Below, piece after piece: positions 32,327-39,685 of a stretch of 58,101 nucleotides of DNA. The notes below the pieces were generated by a model. The model had not been told where the DNA came from, made no database searches, and worked only from the letters and a program-made list of their open reading frames with translations. Each line of letters begins with the position of its first letter. The first letter of the stretch is position 1. Source of the stretch: Oscillospiraceae bacterium. GTDB taxonomy: Bacteria; Bacillota; Clostridia; Oscillospirales; Oscillospiraceae. Where the stretch lies: positions 1 through 58,101 of the forward strand of contig CADAAM010000048.1 of assembly GCA_902785905.1 (NCBI GenBank), in the 5' to 3' direction. The position numbers and the translations under genes are program-made.

Positions 32327-33086
32327 TTCTCTTTCCTCCCGTCATCTTGCAGATGTGCTGGGCAGCACGGTCCTGCTCGTCCTTGTAGAAGGCGGCGCGC
32401 TTGAGCAGGGAGTCGAAATCGACCTGGTGCGCGTCAAAATCGGGGCCGTCGACACAGGCGAACTTGGTCTCGCCGCCGACGATGACGCGGCAGCCGCCGC
32501 ACATGCCGGTGCCGTCGACCATGATGGGGTCGAGGGAGATGATGGTGCTGATGCCGTAGGGGCGGGTCACGTCGGCCAGGAACTTCATCATCTCGCCGTA
32601 GGTGCCGTCGTCGGTGCACATGATGAGCTTGTCGGAGGCCTCCTTGAGCTCGTCCTTGAGGATGACGATGTCGGCGGAGCGGAAGCCGCCGATGAAGGTG
32701 ACCTCGATGCCACGCTTGTGCATCTCCTTGGCGATGGGGTACGCGATGGCGCAGCCGACGCCGCCGCCGACCACACAGACCTTCTTCAGGCCTTCCATCT
32801 CGGTGGCTCTGCCGAGGGGGCCGACGAAGTCGGAGATATAGTCGCCCTGCTCGACGGTGTGGAGCATCTTGGTGGTGCGGCCCGCGGCCTGCACCATGAC
32901 GGAGACAGTGCCCTTCTCGCGGTCCCAGTCCGCGACGGAGACGGGGACTCGCTCGCCCTGCTCGTCCAGGCGGAAGATCACGAACTGACCGGCCTGTGCA
33001 TGTCTGGCGGCCAGCGGCGCCTCGATCTCAAACAGGCAGATGGTCTTGGCGTCGTTGAGGAAACGCTTGGTTACGACCTTGTACAT
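32319..33086 (-). CDS. nfnA: NfnA-like FAD/NAD-binding, 2Fe-2S small subunit
   Basis: A 255-residue protein related to the dihydroorotate dehydrogenase electron-transfer subunit. An N-terminal FNR-like FAD domain with FRLDEQGERVPVSVAD is followed by an NAD-binding motif (VCVVGGGVGCAIAYPIAKEM, near 103-122). The C-terminal [2Fe-2S] ligand set has Asp in place of one Cys (VDGTGMCGGCRV...FACVDGPDFDAH), as in the structurally known NfnA, where one Asp and three Cys hold the cluster. That feature, together with the NfnB partner immediately downstream, favours NfnA over a PyrK role. It is the first gene of the operon. Confidence 0.9.
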   Translation of the reverse strand: MYKVVTKRFLNDAKTICLFEIEAPLAARHAQAGQFVIFRLDEQGERVPVSVADWDREKGTVSVMVQAAGRTTKMLHTVEQGDYISDFVGPLGRATEMEGLKKVCVVGGGVGCAIAYPIAKEMHKRGIEVTFIGGFRSADIVILKDELKEASDKLIMCTDDGTYGEMMKFLADVTRPYGISTIISLDPIMVDGTGMCGGCRVIVGGETKFACVDGPDFDAHQVDFDSLLKRAAFYKDEQDRAAQHICKMTGGKRNG

Positions 33087-33145
33087 GGAAACACCTCTAT
33101 AATATTTATTGATTGCTGATGGTACTGTCGTTCGACAACAGAATT

Positions 33146-33174
33146 ATTTTACGCTTTTTCAGGTATTAAGTCAA
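33146..33174 (-). promoter_or_regulatory. Promoter of nfnAB
   Basis: Minus strand: TTGACT (33174-33169), 17 bases, TAAAAT (33151-33146). A small inverted repeat CTGTTGTCG/CGACAG follows at about 33125-33141, placed where an operator or leader hairpin could act. Confidence 0.65.
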
Positions 33175-33206
33175 TGTTTTCCGAATCTTTTACACTGTTA
33201 AAGTAA

Positions 33207-33560
33207 TCACACGTACAGAATCAGGGCGATCATCTCCAGCGGCTCGTCCCCGACGGCCTTCATACTGTGGCCCTCGCCGTCGCCGACGTACATCACGTCG
33301 CCGGGGCCGACCTCGATGAGCGTGCCGTTGTCACTGTACTCGCCGCGGCCCCTGAGAATGTAGTAGGTCTCGCCGTCGCCGTGGTGGACATGCCAGCCGA
33401 GCTCACAGCCGGGCCGGATGACCACATGGTTGAAGAGCCGCCCCTTGCCGTACATCTCCTCCGCGCCCAGCAGGAGTCTGTGGTGCTCGACCTCGCCCGC
33501 GCCGCCGAACATCTTCTTCATCTCCACCGGGACTTCGTCTTTACGTCTGATAACGCTCAT
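33207..33560 (-). CDS. Small cupin-domain protein
   Basis: A 117-residue single-domain cupin. The metal-binding motifs are GCELGWHVHHGDGETYYILRG (motif 1: H, H, E) and YVGDGEGHSMKAVGDEP (motif 2 His). The start is ATG 33560, with GGAGGAG 4 bases upstream; the longer frame to 33635 runs into the neighbouring gene. Function is not specified; small cupins include sensors, isomerases and binding proteins. It lies 11 bases after the LUD-domain gene and is probably co-transcribed with it. Confidence 0.82.
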   Translation of the reverse strand: MSVIRRKDEVPVEMKKMFGGAGEVEHHRLLLGAEEMYGKGRLFNHVVIRPGCELGWHVHHGDGETYYILRGRGEYSDNGTLIEVGPGDVMYVGDGEGHSMKAVGDEPLEMIALILYV

Positions 33561-33571
33561 GTTCTCCTCCT

Positions 33572-34162
33572 TTACATGCCGAGTTCTTCGTCGATCAGCA
33601 CGACTTCCGTCTCCATGCCGTTCATCGGGGCCCACAGCACCGTGAGCGCCCGGCAGATGCGCTCCGGACTGCGGCAGTCGTGGCAGACGCCGTCGGTCTG
33701 GCAGGGCGTCTTCTTGCCGAAGCGTGCGCAGTTTTTCACCGCCGCGACGTTGCGCGCCCGTTTCAGCGCCGCGTCGAAGTCCGGGGCGATCTTGTTGACG
33801 CCCGCGACGATGAAGACCTTCTCATGCCCGAAGACCGTGGCCGCGATGCGGTTGCCGGTGCCGTCGATGTTGAAGATTTCGCCGTCCTCGCTGATGGCGT
33901 TGGCGCTGCACAGATACACGTCCGTCAGCGCCGCGCTCTTGAGCGTCTCGCGCCCCGGAGTCTTCCAGTGCCAGTATACCGTGTTGTCCTCCGAGAGCTT
34001 TTCAAAAAGCCCCAGCGCCTCGACCGTCTTGCTGCCGCCTATGCCCACGGTTTTGCCGCTGACCTGCCCGGCGATCCAGGCCGCCGCCTCCTGCGCGTTT
34101 TCAAAGTGTGAGACTTTGAAGCCGCGCGCTTCCAGATTGTGAATGGTTTTGTTCAGGTCCAT
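33572..34162 (-). CDS. LUD-domain (LutC-like) protein
   Basis: A 196-residue protein of the LUD/DUF162 family, which includes LutC of the lactate oxidation system. Typical segments are GKTVGIGGSKTVEALGLFEKL, VYLCSANAISEDGEIFNIDGTGNRIAATVFG and VFIVAGVNKIAPDFDAALKRARN. The C-terminus has several cysteines (NCARFGKKTPCQTDGVCHDCRSPERICRA), suggesting a metal centre. No LutA or LutB is present, so lactate oxidation is not implied. The ribosome site GGGGGAGG precedes the ATG, behind a highly structured leader of about 180 bases. Confidence 0.82.
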   Translation of the reverse strand: MDLNKTIHNLEARGFKVSHFENAQEAAAWIAGQVSGKTVGIGGSKTVEALGLFEKLSEDNTVYWHWKTPGRETLKSAALTDVYLCSANAISEDGEIFNIDGTGNRIAATVFGHEKVFIVAGVNKIAPDFDAALKRARNVAAVKNCARFGKKTPCQTDGVCHDCRSPERICRALTVLWAPMNGMETEVVLIDEELGM

Positions 34163-34345
34163 AGGACCGCCTCCCCCTGTTCGTTTTGTTTTTTATTGCT
34201 CCGCCAATAAATTCTTAAATTTGTTGGGGAGCAATTTTGCCATGTTTCGCGGTTACCCCGCCAGGGGCGAGCGAAACGGCAATTAAATCAATATTGATGT
34301 GCCTGCATTTGTCTCTGTCTTGATTCAAGATTCAATTGGCACATC
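34163..34345 (-). other. Structured mRNA leader of the LUD/cupin operon
   Basis: Reading leftward from the promoter there are three consecutive foldable units. The first is GATGTGCC/GGCACATC closing a 34-base loop. The second is a nested AATTGCC-GTTTCGC/GCGAAAC-GGCAA stem enclosing CCCCTGGCGGGG. The third is a long ATTGCTCC/GGAGCAAT stem with AAATT arms, ending about 30 bases before the ribosome site. The third hairpin is followed by A-rich sequence, so it is not a leftward terminator; read rightward it is followed by TTTT. I do not recognise a known leader class. Confidence 0.5.
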
Positions 34346-34348
34346 AAC

Positions 34349-34377
34349 ATTATACAAAAGCCCCGCGCGCATGTCAA
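34349..34377 (-). promoter_or_regulatory. Consensus promoter of the LUD/cupin operon
   Basis: Minus strand: TTGACA (34377-34372), 17 bases, TATAAT (34354-34349): both boxes perfect. Confidence 0.75.
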
Positions 34378-34396
34378 AGCCGCGGGGAAATTTTTC

Positions 34397-34425
34397 TTGA
34401 CAGTGTCGCTTTAGTGTGCTAATAT
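34397..34425 (+). promoter_or_regulatory. Promoter of the first amino-acid ABC importer
   Basis: TTGACA (34397-34402), 17 bases, TAATAT (34420-34425). Between this and the divergent promoter lies CCCCGCG/CGCGGGG (34361-34387), an inverted repeat that could be an operator or hairpin. Confidence 0.75.
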
Positions 34426-34479
34426 GCTAAATCGTTAAGAGAACCGCAAAAACCATTTTGAAAATAAGGAGACAACACC

Positions 34480-35298
34480 ATGAAAAAAATCATCTGCCTT
34501 ACGCTGACCCTCGTCATGATGGCCGCCCTGTTCGCCCCCGGCGCCTTTGCCGCCGAGAAGACCTTCATCATGGGCATTGACCCCGAGTATCCCCCGTTCA
34601 GCTACCTCGGCGACGACGGTGAATACACCGGCTTTGACGTTGAGGTCTGCAAGGCCGTCTGCGATTACCTCGGCTGGGATCTGGAAATCTTCGGCGTCAA
34701 CTGGGACGAGAAGCTGGTTCAGCTCGACTCCATGGAGTGCGACTGCGTCTGGTCCGGCATGACCATTCTCGACAGCATGAAGGAAGCCGGCTATGTGATT
34801 TCCGAGCCCTACTATGACAACACTCAGGTTCTGGTCGTCAAGGCCGACAGCGGCTTCAAGTCCTCCAAGGACCTCGCCGGCAAGATCGTCGCGGTCCAGC
34901 TCGGCACCTCCGGCGAGAGCCTGCTCAACGGCGACCTGGCCGATCTGGCGGCCACCTTCGACAATGTCCTGACCTGCGACAGCTTCCTCAAGTGCTTCAC
35001 CGAGCTGCAGGGCGGCGCGGTTGACGCCGTGTTCGTCGACATGCCCGTCGCGGCGAGCTACGTTGCCAAGCACGACGGCCTCGCCATCATCGACGAGCAG
35101 CTCGGCGCCGAGCAGTACGGCATCGCCTTCCGCTCCGGCGACGCCGAGCTCTGCAAGGCTGTTGACGACGCCGTTCAGGCCCTGGTCAAGGACGGCACCT
35201 ATGCCAAGATCGCCGAGAAAGAGGATTACGCCGACATCGTCAACAACCTCCTCTTCCTGAACGCCGCCGCTGATGCCGACGCGGAGAAGGCCGCCTGA
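34480..35298 (+). CDS. Amino-acid ABC transporter, extracellular substrate-binding protein
   Basis: A 272-residue family 3 periplasmic-type binding protein. A signal peptide (MKKIICLTLTLVMMAALFAPGAFA) has an Ala-x-Ala cleavage site rather than a lipobox, unusual for a Gram-positive binding protein, which normally needs a lipid anchor. The mature start is typical: FIMGIDPEYPPFSYLGDDGEYTGFDVEVCKAV. The later WSGMTILDSMKEAGYVISEPYYD replaces the usual Arg-containing loop, so the ligand's carboxylate site may differ. It is followed by a hairpin, then permease and ATPase genes; the hairpin would make the binding protein the most abundant product. Confidence 0.9.
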   Translation: MKKIICLTLTLVMMAALFAPGAFAAEKTFIMGIDPEYPPFSYLGDDGEYTGFDVEVCKAVCDYLGWDLEIFGVNWDEKLVQLDSMECDCVWSGMTILDSMKEAGYVISEPYYDNTQVLVVKADSGFKSSKDLAGKIVAVQLGTSGESLLNGDLADLAATFDNVLTCDSFLKCFTELQGGAVDAVFVDMPVAASYVAKHDGLAIIDEQLGAEQYGIAFRSGDAELCKAVDDAVQALVKDGTYAKIAEKEDYADIVNNLLFLNAAADADAEKAA

Positions 35299-35328
35299 GC
35301 TTTCACGGCTAAACAGCATTGACTCAAA

Positions 35329-35358
35329 CCCGAAAGCGCAGAAATCTGCGCTTTCGGG
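35329..35358 (+). terminator. Attenuating hairpin between binding protein and permease genes
   Basis: Perfect CCCGAAAGCGCAG/CTGCGCTTTCGGG stem followed by ATATTGTTCTATTT. Its position inside an ABC operon suggests partial termination. Confidence 0.7.
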
Positions 35359-35419
35359 ATATTGTTCTATTTCCCGCTTTTCCCCGTACACACAATCAAA
35401 AAGAAAATGAGGGTTCCCT

Positions 35420-36067
35420 ATGTCGCTGATGACAATGATCGTCAAGATGAGCGAGGGTCTGGGCAAGACCTGCGCCATCTTTTTTCTGACGCTGCTTTTC
35501 TCGCTCCCGCTGGGCATGATCGTCGCCCTGCTGCGCATGAGCAAGGTGAAGGTGGTCTCCGCGGTCACGCGCTTCATCATCACCGTGCTGCGCGGTACGC
35601 CGCTGATGCTCCAGCTCCTCGCGGTCACCTACGGCCCTTACTACCTCTTTGGGGCGACGGTCGCGCGCAACAAGCTCATCCCCGTCGTGATCGCCTTCTC
35701 CATCAACTATGCCGCCTACTTTGCGGAGATTTACCGCGGCGGCATTGAGTCCATCCCCATCGGCCAGTACGAGGCGGCAGAGGTTTTGGGCTACACGAAG
35801 GTGCAGACCTTCATGCGCATCATTCTGCCGCAGGTCATCAAGCGCATCATGCCGAGCGTCACCAACGAGGTTGTGACTCTGGTCAAGGATACCTCGATGG
35901 CCTTCACGGTCTCCTATCAGGAGATGTTCACCATCGGCAAGCAGATCGCAAACTCCCAGACCAGCTTTACGCCCTTCCTTGTCGCGGGTGTCTTCTACTA
36001 CGTGTTCAACGTGGTCGTCGACTATGTGATGGGCCGGATCGAAAAGCGGCTGGATTACTACAGGTGA
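35420..36067 (+). CDS. Amino-acid ABC transporter permease
   Basis: A 215-residue inner-membrane permease of the His/Glu/Gln/Arg/opine type (about five helices). The EAA loop that docks the ATPase is visible as YEAAEVLGYTKVQTFMRIILPQVIKRIMPS (about residues 115-145), and VLRGTPLMLQLLAVTYGPYY precedes it. The start ATG lacks a strong ribosome site (GAGGG 8 bases upstream). The gene is 12 bases upstream of the ATPase gene. Confidence 0.93.
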   Translation: MSLMTMIVKMSEGLGKTCAIFFLTLLFSLPLGMIVALLRMSKVKVVSAVTRFIITVLRGTPLMLQLLAVTYGPYYLFGATVARNKLIPVVIAFSINYAAYFAEIYRGGIESIPIGQYEAAEVLGYTKVQTFMRIILPQVIKRIMPSVTNEVVTLVKDTSMAFTVSYQEMFTIGKQIANSQTSFTPFLVAGVFYYVFNVVVDYVMGRIEKRLDYYR

Positions 36068-36079
36068 GAAGGGGGAAAC

Positions 36080-36856
36080 ATGATGAACGCAAACAACACG
36101 ACAAACGCTGACGCCCCCATTCTCTCTATCCGGAACCTCCAGAAATCCTTCGACTCCCTCCACGTGCTGGAGGATATCTCCCTCTCCGTTGAGCGCGGCA
36201 ACGTCGTCTCGATCATCGGGCCCTCCGGCTCGGGCAAATCCACCCTCCTGCGCTGTGCCTCCTTCCTGGAACACGCCGACGGCGGCGATATCCTCTACGA
36301 CGGACAGTATGCCCTCAAAAACGGAGTCTACGCCCACCGGTCGGAGCTCAACCGCTTCCGCACTCGCTTCGGGCTGGTGTTCCAGAACTTCCAGCTTTTC
36401 CCACACTACTCGGTGCTGCGCAACATCTCCGAAGCCCCGATCCTCCACGGCGAGGACAAGGCCGAGGTGCTTGAGCGCGCCATGGAGCTTTTGAAGAAGA
36501 TGGGGCTTGACGGCAAGGAGAAGTCCTACCCCTTCCAGCTCTCCGGCGGCCAGCAGCAGCGTGTCGCCATTGCGCGTGCCCTGTGCATGCGCCCCGAAAT
36601 CTTGTATTTCGATGAGCCCACCTCCGCCCTCGACCCCGAGCTCACGGGCGAGGTTTTGAAGGTCATCCGCCAGCTTGCGGATGAGAAGATGACCATGGTG
36701 GTCGTCACCCACGAGATGCCCTTCGCCAAGGCGGTCAGCAACCGTGTCATCTTCATGGCGGGCGGCGTGATCGTGGAGCAGGGTGACCCGAAGGAGGTCT
36801 TTGAGAATCCCCGTGAGGAACGCACCCGGCAGTTCCTGCGCGTGTTCGAGCGCTGA
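36080..36856 (+). CDS. Amino-acid ABC transporter ATP-binding protein
   Basis: A 258-residue ABC ATPase with Walker [11 protein letters not shown]-loop [17 protein letters not shown], signature [15 protein letters not shown] and Walker [15 protein letters not shown], followed by the switch His in VVTHEM. It energises the permease encoded just upstream. Two adjacent ATGs (36080 and 36083) are possible starts. The racemase-like gene begins 4 bases after its stop. Confidence 0.95.
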   Translation: MMNANNTTNADAPILSIRNLQKSFDSLHVLEDISLSVERGNVVSIIGPSGSGKSTLLRCASFLEHADGGDILYDGQYALKNGVYAHRSELNRFRTRFGLVFQNFQLFPHYSVLRNISEAPILHGEDKAEVLERAMELLKKMGLDGKEKSYPFQLSGGQQQRVAIARALCMRPEILYFDEPTSALDPELTGEVLKVIRQLADEKMTMVVVTHEMPFAKAVSNRVIFMAGGVIVEQGDPKEVFENPREERTRQFLRVFER

Positions 36857-36859
36857 GCC

Positions 36860-37690
36860 ATGGAGCTGCAAGTCAGCATCCTCGACCCCACGGGCAACAT
36901 CACCGCCCTGGTGGAGAGCGAGGTTGAGATCGCCCGTCAGCCCTCCGTCGCCGCGGAGATCATGCGCCGCCATCCGGAGGTGGAGCAGGTCGGTTTCCTG
37001 CGCCCCGCCTCCGGGGACGGCGTCGCGGCGGAGCTGCGCATGGCCGGGGGCGAGTTCTGCGGCAACGCCTCCATGTGCGCCGCCGCGCTCTGCCGCCTGA
37101 ATGGCATTCAAGGAGACGAAGCGATTCGTCTCCGGGTCTCCGGGACAAAGCAGCCGGTGTCGGTCCGTCTCAGGCGTGAGGCGTCAGACCGTTTCCTTGC
37201 CGAGCTGACCATGCCGCCCGCGCTGGGCATTGAGGAGAGAGTCTTCCGCCTTGAAGGTATTAGCGGCGTGCTTCCCCTTGTCCGCCTCGAAGGGATCTCC
37301 CACGTCATTGTGGAACCCGCCTCCCCCTTCTTTTCACTCCTTGAAAACCGGGTAGCCGCCGAGCGCGCTGTGCGCTCTTTCTGTAAAGAGCTCCGCGCCG
37401 AAGGTCTGGGCCTGCTGTTTTTGGACGGGAGCGGAGCCGAACGGCGCATGACGCCGCAGGTATATATCCCCGGCAGCGGGACGGTCTTCTGGGAAAACTC
37501 CTGCGCCAGCGGCAGCGCCGCGGTAGGCATCTATCGTGCGAAAAAGAGCGGTGCGCCGGTCGATCTTTGCCTCCGTCAGCCCGGCGGAATCCTCCGCGTG
37601 AGCGCCGATCCCGCAAGCGCTGAAACGCGCCTTATCGGCAGTGTCAAACTTGTTTCGAGCTTTTCGGAAAAATTTTCAGAAAGCTGTTGA
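36860..37690 (+). CDS. DapF-fold amino-acid racemase/epimerase (CntK-like)
   Basis: A 276-residue two-lobed PLP-independent racemase. The first catalytic Cys lies in [19 protein letters not shown] (Cys near 69) and the second in [16 protein letters not shown] (Cys near 217). The GGEFCGNA and NSCASGSAA variants differ from true DapF (MCGNG, ACGTGACA) and match the CntK-type histidine racemase group used in staphylopine-like metallophore synthesis, as recalled. No cntL or cntM partner is present; instead the gene is coupled to an amino-acid ABC importer. A role in converting an imported D- or L-amino acid is inferred. Confidence in the fold is high, in the substrate low. Confidence 0.8.
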   Translation: MELQVSILDPTGNITALVESEVEIARQPSVAAEIMRRHPEVEQVGFLRPASGDGVAAELRMAGGEFCGNASMCAAALCRLNGIQGDEAIRLRVSGTKQPVSVRLRREASDRFLAELTMPPALGIEERVFRLEGISGVLPLVRLEGISHVIVEPASPFFSLLENRVAAERAVRSFCKELRAEGLGLLFLDGSGAERRMTPQVYIPGSGTVFWENSCASGSAAVGIYRAKKSGAPVDLCLRQPGGILRVSADPASAETRLIGSVKLVSSFSEKFSESC

Positions 37691-37716
37691 CAAGTGGGAC
37701 TTTTATATGGTATATT
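37687..37716 (+). promoter_or_regulatory. Promoter of the tRNA cluster
   Basis: TTGACA (37687-37692), 18 bases, TATATT (37711-37716), overlapping the last codon of the racemase gene and starting about 25 bases before tRNA-Gly. Confidence 0.7.
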
Positions 37717-37740
37717 CTCAAGGCTGAATGGGGACGACGT

Positions 37741-37814
37741 GCGGGTGTAGTTCAATGGTAGAACACCAGCCTTCCAAGCTGGATACGTGGGTTCGATTCC
37801 CATCACCCGCTCCA
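37741..37814 (+). tRNA. tRNA-Gly (anticodon TCC)
   Basis: Complete cloverleaf: acceptor GCGGGTG/CACCCGC, anticodon loop CTTCCAA, T-loop GTTCGATTC, encoded CCA at the 3' end. Confidence 0.95.
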
Positions 37815-37823
37815 GCGTCGGAA

Positions 37824-37900
37824 GAAGCAATAGCTCAGCAGGATAGAGCAACTGCCTTCTAAGCAGTAGGTCGGGGGTTCGAATCCCTCTTGGCGTGCCA
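37824..37900 (+). tRNA. tRNA-Arg (anticodon TCT) with a defective acceptor stem
   Basis: D-arm, anticodon stem (ACTGC/GCAGT, loop CTTCTAA), T-arm and encoded CCA are all good. However, the 5' acceptor GAAGCAA does not pair with the 3' strand TTGGCGT at positions 2, 3 and 4 (A-G, A-C, G-G). An intact gene would begin ACGCCAA. It may be a pseudo-tRNA whose 5' end was replaced by recombination, or a sequence error. Confidence 0.7.
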
Positions 37901-37902
37901 GA

Positions 37903-38030
37903 ACGTCAGAAGAAACTTACTCCGTTCCGCTTTCGCGGTTTGCGTAAGTGCCGCGAAAGCTCCACATCCGTAAGTTCCTTCTTCCTTTCAAACACAAACC
38001 CGCTTCGCTGGGCTTTGTGTTTGGCAAGGG
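37903..38030 (+). repeat. Structured repeat after a tRNA, copy 1
   Basis: Begins CGTCAGAAGAAAC directly after tRNA-Arg. Three stems are visible: an outer AACTTAC/GTAAGTT with AGAAG/CTTCT, a central TTTCGCGG/CCGCGAAA with loop TTTGCGTAAGTG, and AAACACAAA/TTTGTGTTT capped by CCGCTTCGC. Copy 2 at 38371-38496 has the same order and loops but different stem bases. Confidence 0.65.
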
Positions 38031-38165
38031 AATAAACCTGTTCCGTTTCACGAGGTCGTGCGGTCAGGTTTTTGATATAGACTCTCCGCCGGGAGAGCAG
38101 CAGAACAACAACTTCAAAGCTTGGCTTTGAGTTTATGATAGGACGTGTGGGAAACCGCACGGACA
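38031..38165. other. Run of small hairpins before tRNA-His
   Basis: No gene. Successive inverted repeats: CTCTCC/GGGAGAG (near 38085-38100), AACTTCAAAGC/GCTTTGAGTT (near 38111-38132) and CGTGTGG/CCGCACG (near 38143-38161). They may separate tRNA precursors for processing. Confidence 0.45.
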
Positions 38166-38170
38166 GATAT

Positions 38171-38247
38171 GGTGGGATTAGCTCAGTTGGCAGAGCACCG
38201 GATTGTGGTTCCGGGTGTCGTGGGTTCGAGCCCCATATCCCACCCCA
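38171..38247 (+). tRNA. tRNA-His (anticodon GTG)
   Basis: Acceptor GTGGGAT/ATCCCAC with the extra G at -1 opposite discriminator C that marks tRNA-His. Anticodon loop TTGTGGT, encoded CCA. Confidence 0.95.
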
Positions 38248-38296
38248 CTGAAAACGAGCCGAGGCCGGCCTCGCCGGTCTCGGTTTGCAATATCAT

Positions 38297-38370
38297 TGGG
38301 ATGTAGTGTAATGGTAACACACCGGACTTTGACTCCGATATAGTGGGTTCGAGTCCCGCCATCCCAGCCA
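38297..38370 (+). tRNA. tRNA-Gln (anticodon TTG)
   Basis: Acceptor TGGGATG/CATCCCA, anticodon loop CTTTGAC, T-loop GTTCGAGTC, discriminator G and encoded CCA. A GC hairpin (near 38258-38283) lies between tRNA-His and this gene. Confidence 0.95.
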
Positions 38371-38496
38371 CGTCAGAGGAAGCTCGCACCGCTTTGTTTC
38401 CGCGGTTTCCGTAAGTGCCGCGAAAACTGCGCTATGCTCCTTTCCTCTTCCTTTCCAAATCGAAACCGCTTCGCCGGGTTTCGATTTGGGGAGAGG
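38371..38496 (+). repeat. Structured repeat after a tRNA, copy 2
   Basis: Begins CGTCAGAGGAAGC directly after tRNA-Gln. Same three-stem order as copy 1: GAGGAA/TTCCTC, TTCCGCGG/CCGCGAA with loop containing CGTAAGTG, and CAAATCGAAACC/GGGTTTCGATTTG capped by GCTTCGCC. Confidence 0.65.
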
Positions 38497-38514
38497 CGAC
38501 AAAGCAATTGATTT

Positions 38515-38590
38515 GCCCCAGTAGCTCAGGAGGTAGAGCACCTGCCTTTTAAGCAGGGTGTCCGGGGTTCGAGTCCCCGCTGGAGCACCA
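38515..38590 (+). tRNA. tRNA-Lys (anticodon TTT)
   Basis: Anticodon loop CTTTTAA, T-loop GTTCGAGTC and encoded CCA. The acceptor GCCCCAG/CTGGAGC pairs except for one C-A mismatch at position 3. Last gene of the cluster, followed by a terminator. Confidence 0.92.
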
Positions 38591-38593
38591 AAA

Positions 38594-38620
38594 ACACCGC
38601 CTTTCGGCGGTGTTTTTTTT
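38594..38620 (+). terminator. Terminator of the tRNA cluster
   Basis: ACACCGCC/GGCGGTGT with loop TTTC, followed by eight T residues. Confidence 0.95.
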
Positions 38621-38840
38621 GGTACCCGGCGGGGGCTCGAATCATAATCGCGCAGGCCGGGGGCCTGCGCATGAGCCAGTGCGCACACCTGGCAAATTCA
38701 TTTATTTGCGCCGATCTCACGCGAGGCGCAAATGCACGCGAGTCCCTCGCTGGTGCGCTGCTTCACTTGTACTTGCGCCGCTTCGACGGCACCGTCAAAA
38801 AGCAGCGCTTTTTTGGCGCCCTGCGGAGACTCGAATTGCG
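38621..38840. other. Non-coding stretch with tRNA-like debris
   Basis: No gene is supported. It contains GCGCAGGCC/GGCCTGCGC (near 38651-38669), CCAGTGCGCAC and TTTGCGCC/GGCGCAAA (near 38704-38740) inverted repeats. GGGGCTCGAATC and GAGACTCGAATT strings read like T-arm fragments and may be relics of lost tRNA genes. Confidence 0.4.
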
Positions 38841-39494
38841 CTATTCTCCAAGCCACGCCGCGAGTTCCGATACCTTCTTGAAGTACAGTGGGCAATTCTG
38901 CCGCATGAAAGTTTCGATCTCCGGGATCTCATAGGCCCAGCCGACGGCGGCGAAGTCCACCCCCGCAGCGGCGGCCATGTCATAGCCTGGCTTGAGATCA
39001 TCGATCATCAAAAGCTCCGAGGGCTTCAGGTCAAAGCGCGCCATGATGTCGTCGAGCGGAAAGGTGTTGGGCTTGCGCTGGTGCTCGGGCCGCTCCCAGC
39101 CGTAAACCGCGTCGGGCGACGGCAGGCCGTTTGCCTTGTAATCCCGGCGGATGTTGTAGTCAAAGGAGTGGGACACGACGCACACAAGGCCGCCCTCCGC
39201 CTTCTGCCGCTCCATGATCTCCCGCAGGCCGGGGTAGGCCGTGGGGATATGGCTCCTCACATAGTTCTGCCAGTATTTTGCCTCGTGCGCAAGGTCCTCG
39301 TCCGTCATGCCGTAGCGCTCCCGGCACATGGGGACGAAGCCCGGATCGAAGTTTAAGAGGAAATACTCCTCCAGCCCCATGGTCTCTCCGGGGTAAAACT
39401 CTTTCAGATATTCGGCAAAGCAGGGGTGATGGATGGTGGCGGTGGAGTTGACGACGGTGTCGTCGTGGTCAAAGACCAGGCAGTTGTATTTCAT
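38841..39494 (-). CDS. HAD-superfamily hydrolase (phosphatase)
   Basis: A 217-residue HAD hydrolase. Motif I is CLVFDHDDTVVNS (nucleophile Asp near residue 9). The motif II region is CVVSHSF, the motif III Lys lies in HQRKPNTF, and motif IV is LMIDDLKPGYDMAAAAGVDFAAVGWAY. The helical cap between motifs I and II fits the phosphoglycolate phosphatase-like (subclass I) group. The start is ATG 39494 with GGAG 7 bases upstream; the longer frame would run through the glyQS promoter. Substrate unknown. Confidence 0.87.
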   Translation of the reverse strand: MKYNCLVFDHDDTVVNSTATIHHPCFAEYLKEFYPGETMGLEEYFLLNFDPGFVPMCRERYGMTDEDLAHEAKYWQNYVRSHIPTAYPGLREIMERQKAEGGLVCVVSHSFDYNIRRDYKANGLPSPDAVYGWERPEHQRKPNTFPLDDIMARFDLKPSELLMIDDLKPGYDMAAAAGVDFAAVGWAYEIPEIETFMRQNCPLYFKKVSELAAWLGE

Positions 39495-39590
39495 AATCGG
39501 CTCCGTTCTCGGTTTTGGTGACAGTATAGCATAAAGCGCGTGCCTTGCATAGCACGTCTTTGTTATCTTTTTCTCACACGCAGTTTTGTA

Positions 39591-39619
39591 TTGAATCCCG
39601 GCCCTGTTTCTGATAGAAT
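39591..39619 (+). promoter_or_regulatory. Promoter of glyQS
   Basis: TTGAAT (39591-39596), 17 bases, TAGAAT (39614-39619), 67 bases before the start codon. Confidence 0.55.
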
Positions 39620-39685
39620 ACATTTTTGTCGGATTACCGGCGAAAAACATCTCCGCGGCATCCAGCCGTGGGAAAGGAAGTAAAA

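Noticed and set aside
32319-33086. Annotation as PyrK, the dihydroorotate dehydrogenase electron-transfer subunit
   Set aside because: The partner gene is a GltD-like protein, not pyrD, and the Asp plus three Cys cluster ligands match NfnA.
33572-34162. Lactate utilisation operon
   Set aside because: Only a LutC-like LUD protein is present, without LutA or LutB; the neighbour is a small cupin.
36860-37690. Annotation as the housekeeping diaminopimelate epimerase
   Set aside because: The Cys-containing motifs GGEFCGNA and NSCASGSAA differ from DapF; the DapF-type sequence is the domain fused to carB.
37576-38720. Leftward short frames containing strings like TRTPDTLLKRQVLYLLSYWG
   Set aside because: These are translations of the tRNA genes in reverse, a well-known false protein family.
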